Shown: positions 1 through 6,624 of the stretch, piece by piece
Layout of the letters: each line of letters begins with the position of its first letter
How positions within the stretch are numbered: position 1 is the first letter of the stretch
Assembly (NCBI GenBank): GCA_035280345.1
Contig: DATEGA010000253.1
Span: 1 to 14,379, forward strand
Reading direction: 5' to 3'
Source: DASSJF01 sp035280345
Lineage (GTDB): Bacteria > Sysuimicrobiota > Sysuimicrobiia > Sysuimicrobiales > Segetimicrobiaceae
DNA: 14,379 bases
The notes under the pieces: generated by a model
Databases searched by the model: none
Told to the model about the DNA's origin: nothing
The model's input: only the letters and a program-made list of their open reading frames with translations
Translations under genes and position numbers: made by a program

Positions 1-49
1 GGATCGGCCGGCCGTCGCGCTCGCGGGCCGCCAGGCGTTCACTCAGCAT
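1..49 (-). CDS. N-terminus of an unidentified protein (partial, runs off left edge)
   Basis: An ATG at 49-47 is preceded on the minus strand by GGAGG (59-55) with a 5-nt spacer, a strong ribosome binding site. The 16 visible codons read MLSERLAARERDGRPI with no stop. The gene lies downstream of fmdB on the same strand, after an intergenic hairpin. The fragment is too short to assign. The pattern '...L.AR...GRPI' resembles the start of some NAD-binding SAF-domain oxidoreductases, but that is only a guess. Confidence 0.5.
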   Translation of the reverse strand, partial: MLSERLAARERDGRPI

Positions 50-82
50 GAGGGCCTCCACGGTGTGGCCGCCGGATAGACG

Positions 83-115
83 CCGCGGCCGGCTGGCGTC
101 GCCAGCCGGCCGCGG
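83..115. terminator. Perfect 15-bp GC hairpin between fmdB and the next gene
   Basis: Positions 83-97 and 101-115 are perfect reverse complements around a 3-nt loop (GTC). The element sits in the gap between the fmdB stop (154) and the start of the next minus-strand gene (49). No T-tract follows it in the minus direction; on the plus side only a short GGTTCCTT follows. It could be a factor-assisted terminator, an RNA-stability hairpin or a palindromic intergenic repeat. The hairpin is certain; the function is not. Confidence 0.5.
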
Positions 116-153
116 GGGTTCCTTATGCCGCTACGTGGATGCGATCGGCTCCG

Positions 154-393
154 CTAGTGCACGTGTCCGCAGCCGCATGCCCCGCCGCCACAGCACCCGC
201 CGCCGGAAGGCAGGTCTCCGACATCGGACGACCCGCGCGCCCCAGTCATCACCATCACCGGCGTGAACACCCGCTTCGCGGCCGCTTTGCCGCACCTGGG
301 ACAGGCCGGAAGACCCTGGCTCTCGTACTCGGCCACGGTCGCAACGATCTCAAACTCGTGGCGGCAGGATGCACACCGAAACACGTACGTCAT
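154..393 (-). CDS. FmdB-family zinc-ribbon protein
   Basis: This 79-residue protein is close to the usual size of the FmdB/CxxC_CXXC_SSSS regulatory family. It starts MTYVFRC and carries two CxxC knuckles (Cys7/Cys10 and Cys31/Cys34) that should bind one zinc ion. The C-terminal tail (about 64-79) is rich in Gly, Cys and His and ends CGHVH, a tail type common in this family. The family is named after a protein linked to formamidase/amidase regulation, but its molecular role is largely unknown. The ATG start is forced by an in-frame TGA three codons upstream; no strong ribosome binding site is visible. It lies 51 nt downstream of the OsmC-like gene on the same strand and is probably co-transcribed with it. 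Confidence 0.85.
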   Translation of the reverse strand: MTYVFRCASCRHEFEIVATVAEYESQGLPACPRCGKAAAKRVFTPVMVMTGARGSSDVGDLPSGGGCCGGGACGCGHVH

Positions 394-444
394 CGATGAT
401 CACCCGTCTGCGACATGTGCATGGCGATTCGTCCGGCGCGCCCG

Positions 445-906
445 TCATTCCTCCGTGATCTCCCACGTGTGGGAGATCTCGACGCATCCCTTGAGCGTCT
501 GCGCGACCGGACAGCCGCGCTCGAACACCGCGAGCGCGCGCTCGGCCTCCGCGCGCTTGCCCTTCGGGATTTTGAGATGATATTTCACGCGCATCGTCGT
601 GAGCTTCATCACGCGGTCCGGCGCTTCGATGGTGCCTTCCGCTTCGGTCCAGAGCTTGTCCGGATGGCTGGGAATCCCGCGCGCCTCCAGCGCGCCCGCG
701 AGGGTGCCGGTCAGTCAGCCGGCCGCGGCGCCCACGAGGTGGTCGAGCGTGGCGGGCAGCTCTTCCTCGGGCTCCATCTTGTAGAAATCTTTGATGCCGG
801 AGTTCACGCCGTACCGGACGGGTTCGGGAAAGTCGCCGAGATACGCGCGCCGGTTGGGGCGCTTCTCCTGGTAGACGCGCGCCCGCGCGAGGTGCACGAC
901 GCCCAT
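445..906 (-). CDS. OsmC-like redox protein, probable selenoprotein with in-frame TGA (Sec64)
   Basis: Read through one TGA at 717-715, the frame encodes 153 residues, a normal OsmC/Ohr-family length, and ends at TGA 447-445. Residues 1-63 and 65-153 both fit the family: an N-terminal beta region, the helix '...LDHLVGAAAG-U-LTGTLAGALEARG', and the C-terminal GCPVAQTLKGC segment with the second conserved cysteine (Cys132). The TGA falls exactly at the first, peroxidatic cysteine of OsmC proteins. OsmC/Ohr proteins reduce organic hydroperoxides in the cytoplasm through this Cys pair, and selenocysteine forms of OsmC-like proteins are known. A hairpin of bacterial SECIS geometry follows at 695-679. 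The ATG at 906 has an excellent site (AAGGAGG, 6-nt spacer) that overlaps the crotonase stop codon, so translation is coupled. Conserved sequence resuming in frame argues against a pseudogene. A sequencing error (TGA for TGC/TGT) remains possible, and no Sec machinery is in the window. A conventional caller would report only 715-906. Confidence 0.83.
679..717 (-). promoter_or_regulatory. Candidate bacterial SECIS element with its UGA codon
   Basis: Minus-strand positions 695-690 (GCGCGC) pair perfectly with 684-679 (GCGCGC) around the 5-nt loop UGGAG. The loop begins 26 nt after the UGA (717-715), so 25 nt separate them. Bacterial SECIS elements lie inside the coding sequence just after the UGA, with an apical loop roughly 16-37 nt away and a G in its first two positions; this hairpin meets those rules. 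A lower stem between 702-696 and the GGG after the hairpin can partly form but is imperfect. High GC makes hairpins common here, so the evidence is the combination with the UGA position. Confidence 0.6.
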
Positions 907-917
907 GAGTCGCCTCC

Positions 918-1685
918 TTAGCGGCCTGTCCAGCGCGGCGGACGTTTATCCAGGAACGCGGCAACGCCCTCCTGGAAATCGGCGCTGTTGTAGCACATCC
1001 CGATCAGATCGTGGCCGCGGTTCTGCGGGAGCATCTGGTTGATGACACGGCGGACGGCCTCTTTGCTCGCCCGCAGCGTGAGCGGCGGGGCCGCGGCGAT
1101 CATCGCGGCCAGCTCACTCGTGCGTAATTCCAAGTTTTCCGGCGGCACGAGTTCGTTCACGAGACCCCACGCGAGCGCCTCGCGCGCTTCGACGAAGCGC
1201 GCCGTGAAGATCATCTCTTTCGCGCGCGCCGGGCCGATCAGGGAGACGAGCCGAGCGTAGTTGTTCATCGACAGACAGTTGGCAAGCCGGATGACCGGGA
1301 TGGCGAACCGCGAATCCTCCGACGCGATGCGGAGATCGCACGCCATCGCGATTCCCAGGCCCCCGCCGACACAGAACCCGCGAATCGACGCGATCGTCGG
1401 CTTGGCGACGGCCTCGAGCCGTCCCGTCACCTCGTCGATCCGCTCCTCATAGTCGATGCCGGCCTGCGGGTTGCCGCGGAATGCCGGAAACTGCGAGATG
1501 TCCGTGCCGGAAACGAACGCGCGGCCGCCCGCCCCCGTGATCACCAGCACCCGCAGGCGGTCGTCGCGATCCACCTCTTCGCTGATCTCGACGAGGCGCT
1601 GGTACATCCCCCACGTCATCGCGTTGCGCTGCTCCGGGCGGTTGACGGTCAGCCGCGCAACGCCGCCAACCGCCTCAAAGAGCAT
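918..1685 (-). CDS. Enoyl-CoA hydratase/isomerase (crotonase) family protein
   Basis: The 255-residue protein from ATG 1685 is the typical crotonase length. It shows the crotonase N-terminus (VNRPEQRNAMT), the first oxyanion-hole segment (FVSGTD, about 58-62) and the second (CVGGGLG, 105-111), followed by MACDLRIAS. Such proteins act on acyl-CoA thioesters in the cytoplasm. The two catalytic glutamates of classical enoyl-CoA hydratase (rat Glu144 and Glu164) align with Gly111 and Val131, so ordinary hydratase activity is doubtful; another crotonase-type reaction is likelier. The open frame extends to a GTG at 1766 directly after the S1 stop, but the added Pro/Gly-rich residues do not look conserved. 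GTG 1697, with GGTGG five bases upstream, is another possible start. The next gene's ribosome binding site overlaps this stop codon. Confidence 0.9.
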   Translation of the reverse strand: MLFEAVGGVARLTVNRPEQRNAMTWGMYQRLVEISEEVDRDDRLRVLVITGAGGRAFVSGTDISQFPAFRGNPQAGIDYEERIDEVTGRLEAVAKPTIASIRGFCVGGGLGIAMACDLRIASEDSRFAIPVIRLANCLSMNNYARLVSLIGPARAKEMIFTARFVEAREALAWGLVNELVPPENLELRTSELAAMIAAAPPLTLRASKEAVRRVINQMLPQNRGHDLIGMCYNSADFQEGVAAFLDKRPPRWTGR

Positions 1686-1766
1686 GTGCGATTCCACGGC
1701 GGCCACCGAGCCGGGACCGGAGGGCGCAGACGTTCCGTGTTTGTCAGGCGGCGGAGGCGTCGGCAC

Positions 1767-3011
1767 CTACCCCGCCTTGGCGTCGGGCGGCGCGGGAGTC
1801 TGGGCGGCCGGCTCGTCCGGCTCCGCGCTGCGCTCGGGGGTGGTGACCGCCCGGCGCAGCAGGTCGCCGGCGATGTCGCCGATCGTCACGCGCCCGGACG
1901 GCTCCTGGCTCGAGATAAAGTCCTTGACCTGTTGGCGCTCCCGCGCGCGCGCGAGCCGTTTCAGGCTGATGATCATCCGGCGCTCTTCGGGACGCACATC
2001 GGTGATCAGGGACTCGATGCTCTGACCGACGGTGAGCACATCCTCGACCTTGCCGACGCGCTTGTCCGCGAGTTCGGAGATCGGGATGAACGCGTCCACT
2101 TCGCCGAGGCGGACGAAGGCGCCGGAAGCGACGATCCGCACCACCTTACCGGAGACCGTTTGGCCGGTCTTGTACGCGTCGCCGAGGTGCTGCCAGGGAT
2201 CGGGCAGGATGTGCTTGAGCCCGAGCGAGATGCGACCGGCCTCGCGGTCGACGCGGAGCACCGCTACCTTGAGCCGCTGGCCGCGCCGGACGATCTCCGA
2301 CGGGTGCTTGATGTAGGTCCAGGACATCTCGCTGATCGGCAGCAGCGCATCGACGCCGCCGATGTCGACGAACGCGCCGAAATCGGTCAGCCGCCTGACG
2401 GTGCCTTCCCGGATCTCGCCTTCTTCCAGGGCCGCCAGCAGCTCCCCGCGGCGCTTCGTCCGCTCCTCGGCCACCGCCGTCTTGTGCGACAGAATCACGC
2501 GGCCTTTGCCGCGATCGACCTCGATAACCTTGAGCGGAATGCTCTGCCCGACCAGCGCCTCGAACTGCCGGCCCTTCGCCTCCGAGAGATCCACGTGACT
2601 GCCCGGCACGAACCCCCGCAGCCCGAGGTCGACGACCAACCCGCCCTTCACCTTGTCGACCACCATCGCGTGCAGCACGGTGCCGTCGCGGTGGGCCTCC
2701 TGGACGCGGTCCCACGCCTTGGCCATGTCCGCGCGCTTCTTGCTGAGGACGATGTTGCCTTCCTCGCCTTCCACCTTGAGCACGTAGACGTCGATTTTGT
2801 CGCCGACCGCCACGCCCTCGACCACGTCGCCGCGCGCGGAGAGCTCCCTCGGCGGGATGAAGCCTTCGGACTTCGCGCCCACGTCCACGAGCACGCCTTC
2901 GCTATCCACGCGCACCACGATGCCTTGCACGATCTGCCGCTCGCTCAAGGAGGGCATGCTGGCGAGGTCGACGTCGTCGCCGGAAGCTTGGTGCGTGTTA
3001 TCGTCGATCAT
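1767..3011 (-). CDS. rpsA: 30S ribosomal protein S1-like, four S1 domains
   Basis: From ATG 3011 this is a 414-residue protein with four tandem S1 OB-fold repeats at about 26-92, 109-178, 198-267 and 283-352. Each carries the typical 'G.V..V...G..V.....G.(L/F)(I/V)P' pattern (for example VDVGAKSEGFIPPREL and LTDFGAFVDIGGVDALLPISE). The acidic, Pro/Ala-rich tail (about 393-414) looks disordered. Four-repeat proteins of this length are the short S1 type found in Gram-positive and related bacteria; they bind single-stranded RNA, and their role in mRNA recruitment is less certain than for the six-repeat E. coli S1. GTG 3074 is an alternative start overlapping the thioesterase end, but GGAAAGGTGG before ATG 3011 and the absence of conserved sequence upstream favour 3011. 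Confidence 0.92.
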   Translation of the reverse strand: MIDDNTHQASGDDVDLASMPSLSERQIVQGIVVRVDSEGVLVDVGAKSEGFIPPRELSARGDVVEGVAVGDKIDVYVLKVEGEEGNIVLSKKRADMAKAWDRVQEAHRDGTVLHAMVVDKVKGGLVVDLGLRGFVPGSHVDLSEAKGRQFEALVGQSIPLKVIEVDRGKGRVILSHKTAVAEERTKRRGELLAALEEGEIREGTVRRLTDFGAFVDIGGVDALLPISEMSWTYIKHPSEIVRRGQRLKVAVLRVDREAGRISLGLKHILPDPWQHLGDAYKTGQTVSGKVVRIVASGAFVRLGEVDAFIPISELADKRVGKVEDVLTVGQSIESLITDVRPEERRMIISLKRLARARERQQVKDFISSQEPSGRVTIGDIAGDLLRRAVTTPERSAEPDEPAAQTPAPPDAKAG

Positions 3012-3054
3012 TGGAACGGCCACCTTTCCGCCTTCGCCGGCCGCGGCCGGGATG

Positions 3055-3486
3055 TCATACCTTCTCTGGACCACTCATCGCTCCTGCCCGACCCTCGAGC
3101 ATCCGCCGCAGCGACTCCGGCAGGCGCCGCACGCGCCCGCCGCGGTCCACCGCCGCGTGCACCGTCCACCCATCGGCAAGCGTCACACCATCCGCCGTCC
3201 GCACCAGTTCGTAGCCGAACGACAGGCGCGCAGGGCCGAGTTCGCGCAGCCGCGTCCGCACCGTGAGCACGTCGTCGTACCGGGCCGGCTGCCGGTACCG
3301 GCAGTGCGCTTCGATCACGACGAGGAGCCACCCGTCCTCCTCGACCTGCGCGTACGACCGGCCGCACGCCCGAATGTACTCCGTGCGGCCGGCTTCGAAC
3401 CAGACCAGATAGCCGGCGTGGTGCGCCACGCGCATCTGGTCGGTCTCCGCGTAGCGCACTCGAATCTCGAGTTCCGACACAAACAC
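3055..3486 (-). CDS. Acyl-CoA thioesterase, YbgC/FadM (4HBT hotdog) family
   Basis: The 143-residue protein has the normal length of single-hotdog 4-hydroxybenzoyl-CoA thioesterase-type enzymes. The signature RYAETDQMRVAHHAGYLVWF (about 11-30) contains the catalytic Asp16 and the helix that follows it. These enzymes hydrolyse acyl-CoA thioesters in the cytoplasm; substrate cannot be read from sequence. The start is GTG 3486, supported by GGAGG at 3497-3493 with a 6-nt spacer. Its 3' end lies 43 nt upstream of the S1 ATG. It probably heads the minus-strand cluster of thioesterase, S1, crotonase, OsmC-like and FmdB genes. Tol-Pal-associated YbgC is an alternative role, but no tol genes are present. 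Confidence 0.9.
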   Translation of the reverse strand: MFVSELEIRVRYAETDQMRVAHHAGYLVWFEAGRTEYIRACGRSYAQVEEDGWLLVVIEAHCRYRQPARYDDVLTVRTRLRELGPARLSFGYELVRTADGVTLADGWTVHAAVDRGGRVRRLPESLRRMLEGRAGAMSGPEKV

Positions 3487-3609
3487 AAGGGGCCTCCGGA
3501 CGAATGCGGCATCCCATGGTTCGACGACGACTCCGGCGCATCCCGCCCAGGGTCCTGCCCACTCTCATACGAACGGTCTCGCGTTCGGGTTCTAGCACCG
3601 CGTATGACA

Positions 3610-3641
3610 GGGGCTGCGCGCGCGGCAAATAAAACAGCCCC
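3610..3641. repeat. Inverted repeat in the proC-thioesterase gap
   Basis: The 220-nt gap 3487-3707 between proC and the thioesterase gene holds no convincing gene. It contains a perfect 7-bp inverted repeat, GGGGCTG at 3610-3616 and CAGCCCC at 3635-3641. In the minus direction an AT-rich stretch (TTTTATTT) follows the first arm. A second small hairpin (CGAACG/CGTTCG, 3570-3587) lies closer to the thioesterase start. Either could help end the proC transcript or shape the next leader. No tRNA or clear promoter was recognised here. Confidence 0.35.
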
Positions 3642-3707
3642 AGCCGGTTGCGGCGCGGGCGTCGGCGACGCGCCGGGCGGATGGGGCCGTAGAACAGTTG
3701 GGGCGGT

Positions 3708-4541
3708 TTAGCGCGCGCGCACGGGCGGCGCGCCGCGCAACTCCCCGGCGCGCTGGGTCGCGCGGGCGATGGCGCGGCCTACGGTCGCGAGGAATCCACC
3801 CTCAGTGAACACTTCCATGGCGGCCATCGTGGTCCCCCCCGGAGACGTGACCCGCTCGCGCAGGACGGCCGGGTCGTCCCCCGTTTCGACGAGCATCCTG
3901 CCGGCGCCGAGCACGGTCTGCGATACCAGTTCAATGGCGACGTCCCGCCCCAGTCCCTCGCGCAGGGCGGCCTCGATCATCGCCTCCGCCAGGAGATACA
4001 CGTAGGCTGGGCCGCTGCCCGAGACGCCGGTCACGGCGTCGAAGAAGCGCTCCGGCACTTCGACGACCCTGCCGACCGCCTCGAAGATCGCCCGCGCCAC
4101 CCGCACCTGTGCCGCGCCGGCGTGGCGGCCGGGACAGATCGCGGTGGCCGACTCGCCGACGGCGGTCGACGTGTTCGGCATCGCGCGGACGACCGCCGCC
4201 GCCCCGAGCGCCGCCTCGATCGTCTCGATCTGGATGCCCGCCGCGATGGAGATCACGAGATGCCGGGCCCGCACGTCCCCCTTGATCTCGTCCAGGACCT
4301 CCGGCACCGCCGACGGCTTCACGGCGATAATGATGACGTCGGCCTCGCGGATGAGCCGCGCCTTATCACGGGTCGTCACGACGGAGCACTCCCGCGCCAG
4401 CCGCGCCAGCCGGACGTCGTTGCTGCGGTTCGTCACAAAGCACCGCTGCGGGGTCACCACGCCGCGGCGAACCAGACCGCGGACGAGCGCGTCGACCGCG
4501 TTCCCCGCGCCGATGAAACCAATCGTTCCAGTCCACCTCAT
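3708..4541 (-). CDS. proC: Pyrroline-5-carboxylate reductase
   Basis: ProC catalyses the last step of proline synthesis, NAD(P)H-dependent reduction of 1-pyrroline-5-carboxylate to L-proline, in the cytoplasm. From ATG 4541 the protein has 277 residues, close to the usual 265-275. It shows the Rossmann motif GFIGAGN (8-14), the AVKP segment (73-76), MPNT (121-124), and the C-terminal dimer/substrate signature VSGSGPAYVYLLAEA (173-187) with TSPGGTT (232-238). The frame is open to 4727, but that extension lies in the T-box leader; GGGGGA eight bases before ATG 4541 and the conserved N-terminus fix the start. It has its own promoter and proline-specific T-box, so expression should rise when tRNA-Pro is uncharged. 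Confidence 0.95.
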   Translation of the reverse strand: MRWTGTIGFIGAGNAVDALVRGLVRRGVVTPQRCFVTNRSNDVRLARLARECSVVTTRDKARLIREADVIIIAVKPSAVPEVLDEIKGDVRARHLVISIAAGIQIETIEAALGAAAVVRAMPNTSTAVGESATAICPGRHAGAAQVRVARAIFEAVGRVVEVPERFFDAVTGVSGSGPAYVYLLAEAMIEAALREGLGRDVAIELVSQTVLGAGRMLVETGDDPAVLRERVTSPGGTTMAAMEVFTEGGFLATVGRAIARATQRAGELRGAPPVRAR

Positions 4542-4552
4542 CGCCGTTTCCC

Positions 4553-4833
4553 CCGGAAAAACAAAATCGCCCCTCTCGCAAAGGGCGAAAGGGACGCTTC
4601 CGCGGTACCACCTTTGTTCTTCCTCCGGCCCGTCTGACCGGCCGTGGGAAGCACTCGTCGCTGTCTCGGGCGGACCCGGCGTCCGTTCCGGCGGGCCCCT
4701 GCTGGTCCCGCACCTCGGACGCGGCATCAGGGGGTGGGTTCGGACGGGCCCGCGACGGCTCTTGCACCCGAGGAGCCGCTCTCTCGACCGCGGACGGAAC
4801 GCCCTACGTCCCCGTCACTGCCGTCTTATGTGC
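4553..4833 (-). promoter_or_regulatory. T-box leader of proC, proline specifier (CCC)
   Basis: The leader of about 280 nt lies between the promoter and proC. The T-box core AAGGTGGTACCGCGG is at 4614-4600; its UGGU bulge would pair with an ACCA tRNA end. The antiterminator forms from AAAGG (4615-4611) with CCTTT (4592-4588) plus CGC/GCG. Stem I can be drawn: base GGGG (4813-4810) with CCCC (4734-4731); S-turn GUA (4807-4805) opposite GAA (4741-4739); helix GGGCG (4804-4800) with CGUCC (4746-4742); helix CCGCG (4793-4789) with CGCGG (4754-4750); an AG-bulge region GAGAGAG (4785-4779) and distal hairpin (4778-4773 with 4761-4756). The triplet after GAA is CCC (4738-4736), followed by A, as in known specifier loops. 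CCC is a proline codon, matching proC. Confidence 0.9.
4557..4588 (-). terminator. Conditional terminator of the proC T-box
   Basis: TCGCCC (4588-4583) pairs with GGGCGA (4572-4567), and the T-tract TTTTGTTTTT (4566-4557) follows at once, a textbook intrinsic terminator. Its 5' edge (T4588) overlaps the 3' arm of the antiterminator (CCTTT, 4592-4588), and further alternative pairing is possible, so the two structures compete as expected for transcription-attenuating T-boxes. It ends 15 nt before the proC start codon. Confidence 0.85.
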
Positions 4834-4838
4834 AGGGG

Positions 4839-4868
4839 ATTATAGCACCGCCGTCCCCGGAAAGGCAA
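4839..4868 (-). promoter_or_regulatory. Sigma-70-type promoter of the proC T-box transcript
   Basis: The -10 box is a perfect TATAAT (4844-4839). TTGCCT (4868-4863) lies 18 bp upstream as the -35 box, matching four of six consensus positions. The predicted transcript start is near 4833-4831, which puts T-box Stem I right at the 5' end as expected. The rest of the divergent gap up to the dehydrogenase start (5001) shows no convincing plus-strand promoter. Confidence 0.8.
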
Positions 4869-5000
4869 GCGCCGCGCCGATCCGCCATAACGACGCGGAG
4901 GAAACGCGGGTGTCCCGGCCGGAAGTAGGTCGCCCGGCAGTCGAGACACGCGGCGCGCTGCCGCGACCAACTTCGCCGCACGGCGACCGAGGTGACGCAG

Positions 5001-5888
5001 GTGAGCGAGCGGATCGGATTCATCGGGCTCGGCATCATGGGCAAGCCCATGGCGGGGCATCTCGTCCGAGCCAGGCACACCGTGACGGTCTGGAACCGGA
5101 CGCCCGCCAAGGCCACCGACCTCGTCAGGGCCGGCGCCAAGCAGGCCGCGTCGCCCAAGGACACCGCGTCGCAGAGCGACATCACCATCATCATGGTCTC
5201 CGACACCCCGGACGTGCGGCAGGTCGTGATGGGCGCCAACGGCGTCCTCGAAGGCGTCCGCCCCGGCAGCGTCGTCGTGGACATGAGCACCATTTCACCG
5301 GTCGCGACGCGGGAGATCGCCGAGGCGCTTGCGGCGCGCGGCGTGGAGATGCTCGACGCGCCCGTTTCGGGCGGCGAAAAGGGCGCGGTCGAGGCCACCC
5401 TCTCCATCATGGTGGGCGGCAAGCCCGAGACCTTCGAGCGGGTGCTGCCGGTCTTTCAAGCGATGGGCAAAAACATCGTCCACATTGGCGCGAACGGCGC
5501 GGGGCAGGTCACGAAGGCGTGCAACCAGCTCGTGCTGTCGCTCACGATCCTCGGCGTGGCGGAGGCGATCCACCTTGCCCGCAAAGCGGGCGTCGATCCG
5601 GCCAAAGTCCGGTCGGCGCTGCTCGGCGGGTTCGCGCAGAGCCGGGTGCTCGAACTGCACGGCCAGCGGATGCTCGACGAGAACTACACGCCGGGCTTCC
5701 GGACGCGCCTGTACCACAAGGACATGGGCATCGTGACTGAAACGGGGCGGGCCCTCGGCATGCCCCTGCTCGGCGGCGGCCTCGCCGCGCAGCTCTACCA
5801 GATCGCGATGAACGAAGGGCTCGGGGAGCTGGACTACTCGGTGCTGGCCAAGGTGATCGGCGAGTTCGGCGGCGAGACGGCCGGCTAG
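5001..5888 (+). CDS. 3-hydroxyisobutyrate dehydrogenase family oxidoreductase (GarR-like)
   Basis: From GTG 5001 the product is 295 residues, the family norm. It has the N-terminal NAD(P)-binding motif GFIGLGIMGKPM (6-17), the substrate-binding signature DAPVSGGEKGA (119-129) and the catalytic lysine region GAGQVTKACNQ (166-176; Lys172, Asn175), followed by the all-helical C-terminal domain. Family members reversibly oxidise beta-hydroxy acids or reduce semialdehydes (3-hydroxyisobutyrate, tartronate semialdehyde, glyoxylate, succinic semialdehyde); the substrate cannot be fixed from sequence. GTG 5001 is preferred over GTG 4992 because GAGGTG (4989-4994) sits at proper spacing from it. It is transcribed divergently from proC and converges with the AroM gene, 9 nt away. 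A link to valine or branched hydroxy acid breakdown is possible but unproven. Confidence 0.92.
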   Translation: MSERIGFIGLGIMGKPMAGHLVRARHTVTVWNRTPAKATDLVRAGAKQAASPKDTASQSDITIIMVSDTPDVRQVVMGANGVLEGVRPGSVVVDMSTISPVATREIAEALAARGVEMLDAPVSGGEKGAVEATLSIMVGGKPETFERVLPVFQAMGKNIVHIGANGAGQVTKACNQLVLSLTILGVAEAIHLARKAGVDPAKVRSALLGGFAQSRVLELHGQRMLDENYTPGFRTRLYHKDMGIVTETGRALGMPLLGGGLAAQLYQIAMNEGLGELDYSVLAKVIGEFGGETAG

Positions 5889-5897
5889 CGAGGCCGG

Positions 5898-6608
5898 TCA
5901 GGCGCCGCCCGCGGGGACCGCCGCTCCGGCGCCGGCCACCTCCCGCACGACGAGCGCGACCGCCCCCGTCGCCAGAACAACCGGGACCCCCGTCGCGCGC
6001 GCGACGGTCTGCTGCATCTCGCGCGTGTAGCCGAGACAATCCATGACGACAAGGGAGACGGCCGCCGCCTCGAGTGCCTGAGCCGCGCCGGCGATCGTCC
6101 GCGAATCGCCGTACGGTGACGCGGCCACCACGGTCGCCGCCGCGCGGCCGCTCCACCGCGACTCCGCCTGCCGGATCTGGCCCTCATCGGGAACCATCAC
6201 GCCGAGCCGCACCGGCGCATTCGCGGGCAAACCCTCGCACACCGCGGCGACCACGTGCGGCAGCACGCGGTGCGGACGCAAGAGCACACCCCCGAACGCG
6301 AGACCGGGGAACGCGCCGGTACACAGCACGACGGCCAGACCCACGCCCTCCTGTGCGAACCGGTCGAGACAGACCTGCACGCGGCCGTCGATTTGCCGGT
6401 GGGCGAGACGCACCGGCCGCCCGGACCGCAGGCGGCTCACCAGCACCTCGTCGCCGGGCGACGGCGCGAGCGCCGTGATCTCGGCCTCGGTCAGGTCGTC
6501 GAGCGCGCCGCGCTGCGCCAGCTTAAGGCCCGGCAGGGCCCGCTCGAACTCTTCCATCATGTCCGGACGGGGCGACTGACCGATCGTGACAAAGCCGACG
6601 GTGCGCAT
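5898..6608 (-). CDS. AroM family protein
   Basis: This 236-residue protein resembles the AroM family: start MRTVGFVTIGQSPRPDMM, then the LLTPEL/LDDLT-type segment (about 36-45), and two cysteines in characteristic positions, VVLCTGAF (Cys96) and VVMDCLGYT (Cys191). AroM belongs to the Asp/Glu racemase-like fold, where paired cysteines act in catalysis; E. coli AroM is in the TyrR regulon but its reaction is unknown. The ATG at 6608 has a strong site (GGGGAGG with an 8-nt spacer) and lies 17 nt after the upstream intradiol-dioxygenase-like gene, so the two form an operon. In non-enteric bacteria AroM-like genes often sit among amino acid or peptide catabolism genes. Confidence 0.85.
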   Translation of the reverse strand: MRTVGFVTIGQSPRPDMMEEFERALPGLKLAQRGALDDLTEAEITALAPSPGDEVLVSRLRSGRPVRLAHRQIDGRVQVCLDRFAQEGVGLAVVLCTGAFPGLAFGGVLLRPHRVLPHVVAAVCEGLPANAPVRLGVMVPDEGQIRQAESRWSGRAAATVVAASPYGDSRTIAGAAQALEAAAVSLVVMDCLGYTREMQQTVARATGVPVVLATGAVALVVREVAGAGAAVPAGGA

Positions 6609-6624
6609 CACGGCAACCTCCCCG

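Noticed and set aside
445..906. OsmC-like gene read as a nonsense pseudogene
   Set aside because: A random stop is unlikely to fall exactly on the catalytic cysteine with the downstream frame fully conserved and a SECIS-like hairpin following. Sequencing error remains the main alternative.
1686..3266. Long plus-strand open frame of 526 codons
   Set aside because: It lies antisense to the S1, crotonase and thioesterase genes. Its translation is a His/Arg/Asp/Ala-rich shadow typical of GC-rich DNA, whereas the opposite strand shows clear domains.
3487..3707. Possible tRNA or small gene in the 220-nt gap
   Set aside because: GTTCG-like strings occur but no cloverleaf with matching acceptor and T-arm could be drawn, and no ORF has a plausible start.
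4542..4727. Upstream extension of proC (62 extra codons)
   Set aside because: The region is the T-box leader with its terminator, and the translation there has no ProC homology. The start at 4541 has its own ribosome binding site.
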